NCBI GenBank assembly: GCA_036245525.1
Contig: BTPG01000002.1
Span: 162,351,376-162,415,375, forward strand
Direction: 5' to 3'
DNA from: Semisulcospira habei
Taxonomy: Eukaryota > Mollusca > Gastropoda > Semisulcospiridae
Length of the DNA: 64,000 nt
A program made the translations under genes and the position numbers. Below the pieces are notes generated by a model, which was not told the origin of the DNA, made no database searches, and saw only the letters and a list, made by a program, of their open reading frames with translations. How positions within the stretch are numbered: the stretch's first letter is position 1; the number at the start of each line of letters is the position of its first letter. Below, piece after piece: positions 54,690 through 64,000 of this stretch.

Positions 54690-54812
54690 GGTGAATTTCA
54701 AGCACGGGGCACCAGAAAGGGTCTGACTGTAACAAATATTTGCTCCTCCTGTGTTCGATCCCGCGACCTGACGAGAGTTCAACGCTCCACCATATGAGCT
54801 ACCTAAGTACCC
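54690..54812 (-). mobile_element. tRNA-derived SINE head, truncated
   Basis: Minus strand from about 54812: TTAGGTAGCTCATATGGTGG (A box) and GGTCGCGGGATCGAACAC (B box). The D-arm and T-arm sequence is tRNA-like, but the acceptor stem does not close, so it is not called a tRNA gene. Confidence 0.65.
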
Positions 54813-54818
54813 AAACTC

Positions 54819-55032
54819 TTAACCCATTCAGCCCTGACGCACTACAGCAGGAGATGGGTCGACCATAACAATTCAAGGGTAGTGCCAGATTAGCTTGGCG
54901 CCTGTTGGCGCCAAGCTAATCTGGCACTACCCTTGAATTATCATGGTCGATCCATCTCCTGCAACAGGTACATAGTCGTTAGGTGACGCCTCCCAAATTT
55001 GGGAAATGCCTGCGTCGGGCTGAATGAGTTAA
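54819..55032. mobile_element. PalB MITE, complete
   Basis: TTAA at 54819-54822 and 55029-55032; core centred on GGCGCCTGTTGGCGCC. One of the best PalB copies. Confidence 0.9.
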
Positions 55033-55495
55033 TAATGCACAATTATAAACAAACGACAAAAACAAACAAATAAACGAGTAAACTAAAAAACAAAACAACC
55101 CCGAAAAAATTAGAAACAACAAATAAACAAACAAACAAACAAACAAACAAACAAACAACCCTCTAAGCCTGTGACGACCAGTAATGAACTGTGTCTGTGC
55201 ATAGCACGAGCGAAATGTAACAATTATTGTTGTGTTGTCATGTCAACAATACGGAGCATTATTTATTCACGGAGTTCCTGATATCACTGTAAACTGAGCC
55301 ATACGTGATGGGTTTTTTTTTTTCTTCGGTAAAATATCAAGGTTCTTTCGTTTTCTGTTCCAGACAAGCTGGTGTGTGGTGGAGCTACGCCTGGTCCTGG
55401 AAGCTGAAGAAGAGACACAACAAGAATTTGTGCCTCTCGCAGATGGAAGGACCTGGCTGTGGTTGTTGTACATTTACCCATTTCGCGCCAAGGCT
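55033..55495. other. Intergenic sequence with AAAC repeats
   Basis: AAAC-type repeats to about 55157. An exon-like stretch after TTCTGTTCCAG at about 55362 has no matching donor or recognisable protein. Confidence 0.45.
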
Positions 55496-55575
55496 GCATT
55501 TACGGCGCCAAGCTAATCAGGCACTACCCTTGAATTATCATGGTCGATCCACCTTCTGCTGTAGTGCCTCGTAGC
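55496..55575. repeat. Right half of a PalB MITE
   Basis: GGCGCCAAGCTAATCAGGCAC then CATGGTCGATCCACC and CTGCTGTAGTGCC; the left half is absent. Confidence 0.72.
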
Positions 55576-55875
55576 TAAATAATCATATTTACTTCGGTTC
55601 CGACTTTTAGTCCTCTCCAAACTCGTCACTGCAAGCGAACCTCGGGTCGTCGTACGGCAAAATGAGCCCTGGTCAGTTGATGAATAGTACAGGTCATTCT
55701 GGTATCTCTTCGCTCGGAAAAGTCCATATGCACTCCACGCTAATTAAGCCGGAACTTGAGTCTCCCCAGATGTGCTGTCGACGGTGTAATAATACTGGCC
55801 TTATTTCACGAGAGATCTCTTACGTTTTACCCATGTCTGACGGGCGTGAATATAAGCATGGTTCGAATAGCGGCC

Positions 55876-55878
<3 letters not shown>

Positions 55879-55973
<95 letters not shown>

Positions 55974-55990
55974 GGTGGGTGAGTGAGGGT
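55879..55990. repeat. GT microsatellite ending in GGTG units
   Basis: About 43 GT units followed by GGTGGGTGGGTG. Confidence 0.97.
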
Positions 55991-56311
55991 GGGTGTGGCT
56001 GCAGGGTAGGTAGGTGGGTGCGTGCGTGTGTCTGGTTACTTCTCTGTCTCTGATAAAAATCGAATCCAAGCCAAGAGTTCTACATCATATTCATAAGTTG
56101 TCATTTCACGTTTTACTTTAAAATCACTCGTTTCTCATCGGTCATGACCACCGGTTACCGGACAACATAACATTTTCTCTGGCACTACATGGCAAAAAAA
56201 ACAAAAAACAAAAAACACGTTTTGAGTTAAGTCATCTGACCGCGGCTCTTGCGTCTTTTAAATAATTGCCTGTGATACTTACTTCAGGTGTGAGAGCCGT
56301 TTTCAAGGGAA
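55991..56311. other. Unannotated intergenic sequence
   Basis: A short run of CAAAAAA near 56195. No gene. Confidence 0.45.
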
Positions 56312-56382
56312 TTAACTCATTCGAGACTTGCCGCATACGGAATAGCCGCGTATCGGTATGCGGCGCGTCTCGAATGTGTTAA
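56312..56382. mobile_element. PalD MITE, complete
   Basis: TTAACTCATTCGAGACTTGCC to GCGCGTCTCGAATGTGTTAA. Confidence 0.85.
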
Positions 56383-56497
56383 CCGTTGGTACTTATATCA
56401 TACGTAGCAGTCAGGGGACTTACTACTGATATTTTATGTTCCCTGGTCTTTAGTTGTGACTAAAGGAACTGAGACGTAAGAATAGTGGGCGAGGAGA

Positions 56498-56605
56498 CTA
56501 ACTGATTAAGGTTTCCTATTACTGTGGTGCAGACTAACTGATTAAGGTTTCCTATTACTGTGGTGCAGACTAACTGATTAAGGTTTCCTATTACTGTGGT
56601 GCAGC
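56498..56605 (+). repeat. 36-bp minisatellite, three units
   Basis: Unit AGACTAACTGATTAAGGTTT plus CCTATTACTGTGGTGC; the units are almost identical. Confidence 0.93.
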
Positions 56606-56627
56606 AAGTCGCGGCCGTTGTGGACGT

Positions 56628-56735
56628 GGTCAACCACAGGCGCATGATGATCGTTGCGTCATTGCTTCTAACACGGGTAATACAAGGCTACCCGTGTTAG
56701 ATGCAATTACGCAACGATCATCCCGCGCCTGTGGG
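56628..56735. repeat. Long nested inverted repeat
   Basis: CCACAGGCGC and GCGCCTGTGG enclose GATGATCGTTGCGT and its complement, then TCTAACACGGGTA and its complement. Confidence 0.88.
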
Positions 56736-56857
56736 GTCAACGGAAAACCTACAGCCTGCAACCCGATACGCACAATATATGCGTACTCTGCGTCAACAGC
56801 TCAGATACGATCCATACATCAGTCGTAACCACACAAGGGTAAACCTCGTATGCCTTC

Positions 56858-56960
56858 TTAACCCTTTGGCTGTCGACCGCGGTTTTCAAGTGTCGAGATG
56901 ATTCCTGAAGGAATCATCTCGACACTTGAAAACCGCGGTCGACAGCCAATCGCGACAAAA
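56858..56960. mobile_element. PalC MITE joined to a second PalC half
   Basis: TTAACCCTTTGGCTGTCGACC to GTCGACAGCCAA forms one palindrome; then ATCGCGACAAAAATCGCTACC, a half of another PalC copy, continues without a terminus. Confidence 0.78.
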
Positions 56961-57056
56961 ATCGCTACCGATCCAGAACGCCTTTTCAAACGGCCTCAAA
57001 TGCCTTTGTATAATGCGGAATGGCCTTTCGAAGACGTCAGATGCCGGCCTCGTTTT

Positions 57057-57126
57057 ATGACTTATTCGAGACGTGCCGCCTCCGGATACGCGGCTTATCC
57101 GGAGGCGGCACGTCTCGAATAAGTTA
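57057..57126. mobile_element. PalD palindrome
   Basis: CTTATTCGAGACGTGCCGCC is mirrored perfectly to 57126; the centre is GCGGCTTATCCGGAG. Confidence 0.85.
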
Positions 57127-57196
57127 CCCCGTTGGGAGTCGGTAGCGGCAACGGTTTTTGTCGACCCAAATACCGCTACCGACGCCCAACGGGTTA
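57123..57196. mobile_element. PalC-type MITE abutting PalD
   Basis: GTTACCCCGTTGGGAGTCGG to CCGACGCCCAACGGGTTAA; it overlaps the end of the PalD copy by a few bases at GTTA. Confidence 0.78.
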
Positions 57197-58021
57197 AAAG
57201 CTTCTTATGCATAATTTGTAAAACCATGTAAGTCTATTCCGCTTATAACAAAAGTTTGATATAACAACACATTTTGTAAGGTCCCGACAGCTATCTTTTT
57301 ATTACTTCGCTTATAACGACAAGAAAAACTGGGTCCCGTGGTGATTTGTTACATCCGGAGTTTGATGTATACACTTTCGAAAACACGTACGCCTTTTTAA
57401 AGCGTATACCTTTTGGAACCCGCTTGCGGAACTCATTACCTTAATCGCCGGTTAAACTGTAAACAGAACAAACTATGATAATTCAAACGTTATCAGTTAA
57501 ATCGGAGTAGGTTGGGTGGTATATATAGTTGTACGGCAAACAAATTCAAACAAACAAACAAACAGTTAGATCCCTATCAGGTGGGGGCAGGGGACTACTC
57601 TAACTGTTCGTCTGTTTAAGGGATGTATATGAAGGTCTTGTTCTATACCTGCTGGTATCATACATACACTTTGCTGGAAAGCGTGCGAACCATACTAACG
57701 AGCCACAGAAATGCAACATTTTTTGTGAAAAGCAAAAGCTAACCCGACCACATACTAACAGCCTTGTGTAGTGCACCCGTCATGTTTGGAGTTTCTCCTG
57801 CCTACTTCCTAAGTTCCGGAGAAAGACATGGGATATAAGCGGGACCTGATGCATCCTTTTAGGATGTAGATGATCGTCTTGTTCTATACCTGCGTATTTC
57901 TCTGTGGGCTGGCGATTGGGTGCCTGATAGGCGGGGACAGGGGATCTAACTGTTTGTCTGTCCAGCGCTGAGTAACTGATTCCCCTTGGTGTGTGTACAG
58001 TTGTTCCAGCGCTAGCCTCAC
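57197..58021. other. Intergenic sequence with a local duplication
   Basis: GTCTTGTTCTATACCTGC appears near 57632 and 57871 with similar flanks. Segment 57665-57740 resembles the reverse complement of 39755-39840. No gene. Confidence 0.5.
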
Positions 58022-58198
58022 CTATCTGGTTTGTCCGGAGTAAACAAATTCAAACCCTTGCAGCTGATCAAAACAGATCCAATACAAACTGACGTCACGG
58101 TGATGGTTGCCGACGACGATTGTGACAAGCATGATGGCGACCGTAACAACCGTTAGTGTTATAAAAAGTGAGAGGACAAGCAAAACACGATCGGCCAT
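58022..58198 (-). CDS. Possible small membrane protein or first coding exon
   Basis: An ATG at 58198 with G at -3 and G at +4 opens a 58-codon frame starting MADRVLLVLSLFITLTVVTV, a strongly hydrophobic segment of about 25 residues, followed by LYWICFDQLQGFEF. A TATATA motif lies on the minus strand at about 58299-58293, roughly 95 bp upstream. The TAG at 58024-58022 is followed at once by GTGAGG, a donor-like sequence. W-x-x-C after a first membrane segment loosely recalls claudin-type proteins, but no family can be assigned. It may be chance. Confidence 0.25.
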   Translation of the reverse strand: MADRVLLVLSLFITLTVVTVAIMLVTIVVGNHHRDVSLYWICFDQLQGFEFVYSGQTR

Positions 58199-58344
58199 CA
58201 CTTTCACGCTTGTTGCGCTGTGGAAACGGCTTCTTTGGTTTCACTACGTCATGCATAAACATACGCACGTACATTGAACTCGCGTAAAGAGCGTATATAA
58301 CGTAAAACGCGATCAGCGTGTTGAACAGTCGATAAAAGTTTAAC

Positions 58345-58440
58345 ACCACCCAACTGCAGGAGGTATAGATCCTCATGAGCCCCCGCTCAGTATTGCGGGG
58401 GCTCATGAAGATCTATGCCTCTTGCTGACACAGCTCTGTA
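58345..58440. mobile_element. PalA MITE, partial
   Basis: The hairpin 58354-58426 with a seven-base loop (TCAGTAT); flanks CAACACCACCC and TGCTGACACAGC. Confidence 0.78.
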
Positions 58441-58704
58441 TCCGGGCGATATTCCTTGGACGTACGGAGTTCTTTGACGTCAGTTGAATTAAAGCGATCT
58501 GCTCCGCTGCGGAATTTGGTTGATAAAATTCGTTCGCTGACACATCGGATTCTCGATCAGTGTTGTCTTGCCTCTAATCTTAAAAAAAATAAAAAAATAA
58601 AAAATATACTGAATAACAAAATCCATTTAAGCAGACACGCCGCAGAAAAATATGGCCATATTATGACATTCAGACTTTATAAATTAAAGGCTCATTACCG
58701 CCGT
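58441..58704. other. Unannotated intergenic sequence
   Basis: A-rich near 58580-58610. Nothing recognised. Confidence 0.4.
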
Positions 58705-58955
58705 CACTGTTCAAAGATACACTTCTGTAACAGACGGCTACGAAACGCTACATACAGGTCTAGTTATGGTTCATTTAGACACAGGAGAATCCAGTTCAGC
58801 ACACGTCGTCTTTATATCAAGTGACCTGACAATGACTCCACTCCGTTCTATCATAAATCTGTTACTATAATTATAGTAATAGACTTATGGTTCTATAAGT
58901 ACAACGCTATCAGTACGAGAAACAGCTAAAAATAAATCAACACGCTAGACTTGAG
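58705..58955 (-). repeat. Interspersed repeat X, copy 2
   Basis: Reverse complement of 26937-27135: CACTTCTGTAACAGACGGCTA, ACAGGTCTAGTTATGGTTC and CAACACGCTAG. It holds one 33-bp unit, where copy 1 has about 12. Confidence 0.75.
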
Positions 58956-59800
58956 GCTGACGGTGCTGAGAGACAAGCGGATGGCGGCCATGCAACACCT
59001 ACAGGCCGCCCGCTCCGGTAGAAATGGTCGCGGCCACCCGCAGACTAGAGTAGTCATTGTGTCTTTGTTTGATATATAATTTCGGGCCCTGCAATACTAC
59101 ATCATGACTGGTGCTTCTTTTTGATGACTTTTGGGAATTGTGCTGTGGCTGTAATTGGATTCTCAGTAGTTTCCCTCCGCCGTCAGTGCAATGCTAGTTT
59201 ATACACGCTGGCTGATTTTTGTTAGTGCCATTGGCCGGGAATTCCGATCTCAGAAGAACAGCGCGCATTATGCTGTGGCAAAGAACCAACGTGCTTTTCT
59301 CCCATTTCAAGCATCTCAGGAGTGGCTCTTCCCACGCCACGCGCAACAACTGAGGAGTAGCGTGAGTGTGCGCAGCGATGGAGTGCCGGCAGGCTTCGGG
59401 CCCCACATTCCACAGAGTGACGTGATGACGGACACCTCCCCAACACAGTGACTGTATTTCTTACAACACTGACTTAACAGCGTGTGGATGTGTGTACTGT
59501 GCTTTAGAAACAATTTTGGACAGCTTTTACGTTAATATTGTAGTCATTACTATTTATTGCTGAAAAATAAGTAGGTGTGAAATTTTATATTAGTTAAGTT
59601 ATAAGATTAAGGTGGTGACTGTTTATGCCGGAGCGAATGTCTAATAGCCGGCGCTGTTCTTATAGCGACGGGCCCCCAGGTAGCAACTGTGAAAGTATAA
59701 TTCGTCTTTTTGTTTTGTTGATGCGTATTTCTCATTTGTGTAACTAGTCTCAGCCAAGCAGAAAGTTTAAAAACATTATATTATGTGTTTAAGAGATACT
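58956..59800. other. Intergenic or LINE 5' flank
   Basis: No supported gene. GAATGTCTAATAGCCGGCG and GACGGGCCCCCAGGTAGC near 59640-59685 resemble LINE-type sequence but cannot be assigned. Confidence 0.4.
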
Positions 59801-60625
59801 ATGATAGGGCTGTCCTTAGTTTGCTTTGTGTCAGGGAGGTTCAGGTCGGGTTGGGGCCGCTGGCGCCGGCCATGAGACGCCTTGGCGACGGGCATCACCC
59901 GTCCCGAGCCACTGTCCATTTCAGTGTTGTGTGTGAACTGTTGTGAACTGTTGTGGGCAGTGGGCAGATGTTCACATCTGCACGGGACATAGACGACCCC
60001 GCCCCCACGAGTCCCCTGCTGCCTTGCAGGCTTGGCCGCTTGGCTGCGGAAAGGCTAAGGGAGGAAACCCCTGACATCAAAGCCCCCGTGTCTCCGGGGA
60101 AGGCTTTTGAGCCAGAGACTAAGACAAGGACAGTCTGATATAAAACCTACGACCCGAGGACCTCGATGCCACCGTCCCAGCTTGCTAGGCCATGGCAAAC
60201 GAACCAAGGGTTTAAAGGGTGGGGCCAGTACTGCGCACACTGCACTCCACCAAAAAGCTCCACCGCGCAGGCTTTAGGAAACGCCCACGGACTATGACAC
60301 TGAACTTTCCAAGTCCTGTAGCGATGGGCAAGGGGCAAAACGGCAGGTGAAAGATGTCACTGGAAGCCGCAGTCTCAAACCTGCATGCAGGCGGTTCAGG
60401 ATATTGGTCGCCTGATGTTGACCTGGGGATGACAACGTCACTCGGCACACCCTGAACGACCAAGCAGCCTTCTCTAGGGACAGCACTGCTTGCTCCACAC
60501 GGAGAGGGGCCTAGAAAAGGTGGCCTAACCAAAGCTCATCCCCTCGTAACCCAGTTGGCTAGCCGCGGTCAACGGGCATCTTCCCATGCGGTCAGAAAAC
60601 AAGAAAAAACAATGGATCCACTCTC
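59800..60625 (+). mobile_element. Probable 5' leader of the LINE
   Basis: GC-rich sequence (for example GGGTTGGGGCCGCTGGCGCC and CCTAACCAAAGCTCATCCCC) precedes the large reading frame without a gap. The 5' end of the element was not found. No separate ORF1 is evident. Confidence 0.5.
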
Positions 60626-63600
60626 ATGACGACCACGACCGGACTCAACGTTGCATGCTGGAACATCCGAACCATGCTCGACACAGCAGACAGCGGACGC
60701 CCTGAACGTCGCTCCGCCCTCATTGCCCATGAATTGCGGAGGTTAAACATCGACATCGCCGCGCTCAGCGAAGTACGCCTTCCGGAGGAAGGCAGCCTCC
60801 AAGAACTTGGCGCTGGCTACACCCTCTACTGGTCAGGCAGGCCTGCATCAGAAAGACGGCTCTCAGGCGTGGGCTTCATGGTGAAGACCCACATTGCGAC
60901 TAAGTTGGAAAACCTACCAACGGGTCACTCCGACCGCATCATGTCCATGCGCCTCCCACTGAGACACCAGCAATACGTCACCCTTCTCAGTGTGTACTCC
61001 CCAACCCTCCTGGCAGAGCCTGCAGAAAAAGACAAGTTCTACTCTGACCTGCGCAGCCTCCTACAGAGCACCCCTGCAGACGACAAAGTCATCATCCTTG
61101 GCGACTTCAACGCCAGAGTGGGCCAAGACTCTGAAGCCTGGAAAGGAGTCCTCGGCAAGCATGGCGTTGGGAGCTGCAATGACAATGGTCGCCTACTGTT
61201 GGAGCTCTGTGCAGAGCAGCAACTTGTCATCACCAACACTACTTTCCAGCAAAAGGACAGTCGAAAGACCACCTGGATGCATCCTCGCTCCAAGCACTGG
61301 CACCTTATCGACTATGTCCTAGTGCGTCAGAGGGACCGCAGTGACGTCCTCCTCACCAGAGTGATGCCCAGCGCAGAGTGCCACACTGACCACCGCCTTG
61401 TTCGCTGCAAACTCAGGCTCCGCCTCAAGCTGAAACCCAAGAAAGGGGGCCCCCCCAAGAAAAAGCTTGATGTTGCCAGCCTTCAGCGTGACGACAAGAA
61501 AGCTGCCCTTCAGGCCGATTTACAGCGCATGCTCAAAGATACAGTTGATCCAGCAGACTCCTCCCCTGAAACACTCTGGGAACAACTGAAAACTGCTATT
61601 GTAAAATCTTCTGTGGAAGTCTTGGGCTTTGCTAGAAAGAGGAACAAAGACTGGTTTGACGAAAACGACGTAGAGATCCAGGAACTTCTAGCAAAAAAAA
61701 GAGCCGCCCACCAGGCCCACCTAGCCCAGCCTTCCTGCCCTGTGAAGAAGTCTGCCTTCCGCCTCATCTGCAGCAGTCTCCAGCTCAAGCTTAGAGAGCT
61801 CCAGAACGAGTGGTGGTCCAGACTCGCACAGAGGACCCAGCTCTGCGCTGACAACGGTGACTACAGGGGCTTCTACGAAGCACTGAAAGCAGTGTATGGC
61901 CCTAGGCACCTGGTACAAAGTCCCCTGCGAAGCGCTGATGGACAGGCACTCCTCACAGATAATACCTCCATCTTGAACCGCTGGTCGGAATACTTTCAGG
62001 ACCTCTTCGGCGCTGAGCGCACTGTTCAAGAAACAGTCATCCTCCAAATCCCACACCTTCCACTAAAGGTTGAATTGGACGAACCGCCCACCGCCGAAGA
62101 GACCCTCACAGCCATCCACCAGCTCAAGAGTGGCAAAGCAGCAGGCATTGACGGAATCCCGCCAGAGATCTGGAAACATGGAGGCCCCGCATTGCACAAC
62201 AAGCTCCACGACCTCTTTCTCTGCTGCTGGGAAAAAGGAACACTACCAAAGGATCTCCGTGATGCAGTCATCATCACCCTGTACAAGAACAAAGGAGAGA
62301 AGTCTGCCTGCTCTAATTATCGTGGAATTACCCTGCTGTCCATTGCCGGGAAAATTCTCGCAAGGTTGCTCCTGAATCGGCTGGTACCTGCCATCGCTGA
62401 AGACCACCTCCCAGAGGGCCAGTGTGGCTTCAGAGCCAACAGGAGTACCACCGACATGGTCTTTGTGCTGAGACAACTTCAGGAGAAGTGCCGCGAGCAG
62501 AACAAAGGGCTGTACGTAACGTTTGTCGACCTAACAAAAGCGTTTGACACTGTGAGCAGGCAAGGTATGTGGCAGATCCTGGAGCGACTAGGCTGTCCCC
62601 CAAAGTTCCTCAACATGATCGTCCAGCTCCACGAGGACCAGCAAGGCCAGGTCAGACTAAACAGTGACCTCTCAGAACCATTCCCCATTCGCAACGGCGT
62701 GAAGCAAGGCTGCGTGCTGGCACCGACCCTCTTCACCATCTTCTTCAGCATGATGTTGAAGCAGGCCACAGTGGACCTCGACGATGACGACGCAGTGTAC
62801 ATCAGGTATCGTCTCGATGGCAGCCTGTTCAACCTCAGACGACTGCAGGCCCACACGAAAACCCTAGACCAACTGATTCGTGAGCTGCTCTTTGCTGATG
62901 ACGCTGCCCTCGTTGCACACACAGAGAGAGCCTTGCAGCGCATTACGTCCTGCTTCGCAGATGCCGCCCAGCTCTTTGGACTTGAGGTCAGTCTGAAAAA
63001 GACAGAGGTCCTTCATCAGCCGGCACCCAAGGAAGAGCATCGCCCTCCCCACATCACCATCGGCGAGTCCGAACTGAAGTCTGTACACCAGTTTACCTAC
63101 CTTGGCTGCATCATCACGTCAGACGCCAAGCTGGACAAGGAGCTGGACAACAGGCTGGCAAAAGCGAACAGTGCTTTCGGGCGACTATTCAAGCGGGTGT
63201 GGCACAATCAACAGCTGAAAAAAGGCACCAAGATCAGCGTGTACAGAGCTGTCGTCCTCACCACCCTGCTGTACGGTTCCGAGTCCTGGGCCCTCTACCG
63301 CAGCCAACTACGACTCCTCGAACGCTTTCACCAGCGCTGCCTGCGTACCATCCTGGGCATTCACTGGAGTGACTATGTCACCAACGTCGAGGTCCTTGAA
63401 CAGGCGGAAACTGTGAGCATCGAGGCTTTGCTGCTGCGGACACAGCTTCGCTGGGCGGGGCACGTCTCCAGGATGGAGGATCATCGCCTACCCAAGATCA
63501 CTCTGTTCGGCGAGCTCGCCACTGGACACCGAGACAGAGGGGCACCAAAGAAGAGATACAAAGACGGTCTCAAGAAGTCACTTAGTGCCTGCCAAATCGA

Positions 63601-63853
63601 CCACCACCAGTGGTCTTCGCTTGCCGCGGACCGTGACACCTGGCGCTCCACCATTCACAAGGCAGCCGTCTCCTTTGAGGACTCTCGCAGAGCTAACCTT
63701 AAGGACAAGCGGCTCAGAAGAAAAAACAGAGCTGTCGTAACTCAGAACCCTGACCAGACCTTCCCCTGCAGCCACTGCGGTCGAACCTGCCTGTCCCGGA
63801 TTGGCCTCCGCAGCCACGAAAATGCCTGCAGACGACGTGGGCAAGCCCTATAG
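60626..63853 (+). CDS. LINE endonuclease-reverse transcriptase, intact 1075 aa
   Basis: It nicks target DNA and copies the element RNA at the nick (target-primed reverse transcription). In order: an apurinic-type endonuclease (about 1-265) with WN at 12-13, SEVRL (E49), GDFN near 158, IDYV near 228 and TDHR near 253, all catalytic blocks present; a reverse transcriptase (about 470-790) with DAVIITLYKNKG, FVDLTKAFDTV (first Asp), NGVKQGCVLAPTLF and LFADDAALV (catalytic pair near 757); a post-RT region with YGSESWALYRSQLRLLERFHQ and RWAGHVSRMEDHRLPK; and a C-terminal zinc knuckle CSHCGRTCLSRIGLRSHENAC near 1046-1066. No RNase H domain is seen. The ATG at 60626 follows an in-frame-independent short ATG at 60612. 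No stop or frameshift interrupts it, so it may be a recent, possibly active copy. The clade (RTE, Ingi or related) is unresolved. Confidence 0.93.
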   Translation: MTTTTGLNVACWNIRTMLDTADSGRPERRSALIAHELRRLNIDIAALSEVRLPEEGSLQELGAGYTLYWSGRPASERRLSGVGFMVKTHIATKLENLPTGHSDRIMSMRLPLRHQQYVTLLSVYSPTLLAEPAEKDKFYSDLRSLLQSTPADDKVIILGDFNARVGQDSEAWKGVLGKHGVGSCNDNGRLLLELCAEQQLVITNTTFQQKDSRKTTWMHPRSKHWHLIDYVLVRQRDRSDVLLTRVMPSAECHTDHRLVRCKLRLRLKLKPKKGGPPKKKLDVASLQRDDKKAALQADLQRMLKDTVDPADSSPETLWEQLKTAIVKSSVEVLGFARKRNKDWFDENDVEIQELLAKKRAAHQAHLAQPSCPVKKSAFRLICSSLQLKLRELQNEWWSRLAQRTQLCADNGDYRGFYEALKAVYGPRHLVQSPLRSADGQALLTDNTSILNRWSEYFQDLFGAERTVQETVILQIPHLPLKVELDEPPTAEETLTAIHQLKSGKAAGIDGIPPEIWKHGGPALHNKLHDLFLCCWEKGTLPKDLRDAVIITLYKNKGEKSACSNYRGITLLSIAGKILARLLLNRLVPAIAEDHLPEGQCGFRANRSTTDMVFVLRQLQEKCREQNKGLYVTFVDLTKAFDTVSRQGMWQILERLGCPPKFLNMIVQLHEDQQGQVRLNSDLSEPFPIRNGVKQGCVLAPTLFTIFFSMMLKQATVDLDDDDAVYIRYRLDGSLFNLRRLQAHTKTLDQLIRELLFADDAALVAHTERALQRITSCFADAAQLFGLEVSLKKTEVLHQPAPKEEHRPPHITIGESELKSVHQFTYLGCIITSDAKLDKELDNRLAKANSAFGRLFKRVWHNQQLKKGTKISVYRAVVLTTLLYGSESWALYRSQLRLLERFHQRCLRTILGIHWSDYVTNVEVLEQAETVSIEALLLRTQLRWAGHVSRMEDHRLPKITLFGELATGHRDRGAPKKRYKDGLKKSLSACQIDHHQWSSLAADRDTWRSTIHKAAVSFEDSRRANLKDKRLRRKNRAVVTQNPDQTFPCSHCGRTCLSRIGLRSHENACRRRGQAL

Positions 63854-63972
63854 AATCTTCGTTCGCGAAGTCAAGCCAAGAGAGTGAACTGTTGTGTGAG
63901 TGTGGGTGATTGCGAGTTGCACCTGAGGTGGCGAAACAAATTTTCCTGTACGTGTCAACATGTATTTGGAAC

Positions 63973-64000
63973 AATAAAGTTGATTCATTCATTCATTCAT
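63973..64000 (+). repeat. LINE poly(A) signal and ATTC tail
   Basis: AATAAA at 63973-63978 is followed by ATTCATTCATTCATTCAT to the window end, the terminal microsatellite of this LINE. The tail may continue beyond the window. Confidence 0.88.

Noticed and set aside
55362..55470. Exon-like stretch after a good acceptor (TTCTGTTCCAG)
   Set aside because: No matching donor, neighbouring exon or recognisable protein in any frame.

Overview
This is an animal nuclear genome window, not bacterial. It has one complete multi-exon gene with GT-AG introns, several non-LTR retrotransposons, a broken Tc1-like transposon, tRNA-derived SINE heads, long dinucleotide microsatellites and a very dense population of small palindromic elements. 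The transposon types and microsatellite load suggest a marine mollusc, probably a gastropod. That assignment is inference from family knowledge, not a database match.

Only one host gene is well supported: a minus-strand NACHT and WD-repeat protein (NWD1/NWD2 family). It has 13 coding exons between 29254 and 11372. All splice phases agree and give 1378 codons plus a TGA, with AATAAA about 125 bp past the stop. The order is a disordered N-terminus, the conserved N-terminal NWD domain, a NACHT-type region whose Walker A lysine is replaced by valine, a helical region and WD repeats.

The rest is mobile or simple sequence. 0-11 kb: small palindromic elements, a 5' RTE-like endonuclease fragment, a retroposon nested in a palindromic element, and a 3.9-kb element with about 700-bp terminal inverted repeats around a decayed RNase H-type LINE. 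11-29 kb: the NWD gene, with introns holding a dead Tc1 copy, an RTE fragment, a 33-bp minisatellite and palindromic elements beside many splice sites. 29-60 kb: no convincing gene; RTE and internally deleted LINE copies, SINEs, foldback elements and long GA/CA tracts. 60-64 kb: a LINE with an intact 1075-residue endonuclease-reverse transcriptase, ending in an ATTC tail at the window edge.

Palindrome families, named here for convenience. PalA: core GAGGCATAGATCCTCATGAG, ends TTAACCCCTTCRCTGSC. PalB: core AATTCAAGGGTAGTGCCAGA, ends TTAACCCATTCAGCC. PalB2: core ATAGTTCAAGGGTGATGCCA, ends TTAACTCATTCTACCCC. PalC: TTAACCCTTTGGCTGTCG. PalD: CGAGACGTGCCGCATACGGA. PalE: GGCCGACGTCGGCC. PalF: GGTCCGTGATTTTGGACC. 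PalG: CCCCGCATCAATAGCTGCGG. Several begin TTAAC-Y-C and end G-R-GTTAA, which fits TTAA-targeting, piggyBac-like MITEs. Their abundance, the matched changes in their two arms and their closeness to splice sites are the most unusual features of the window.
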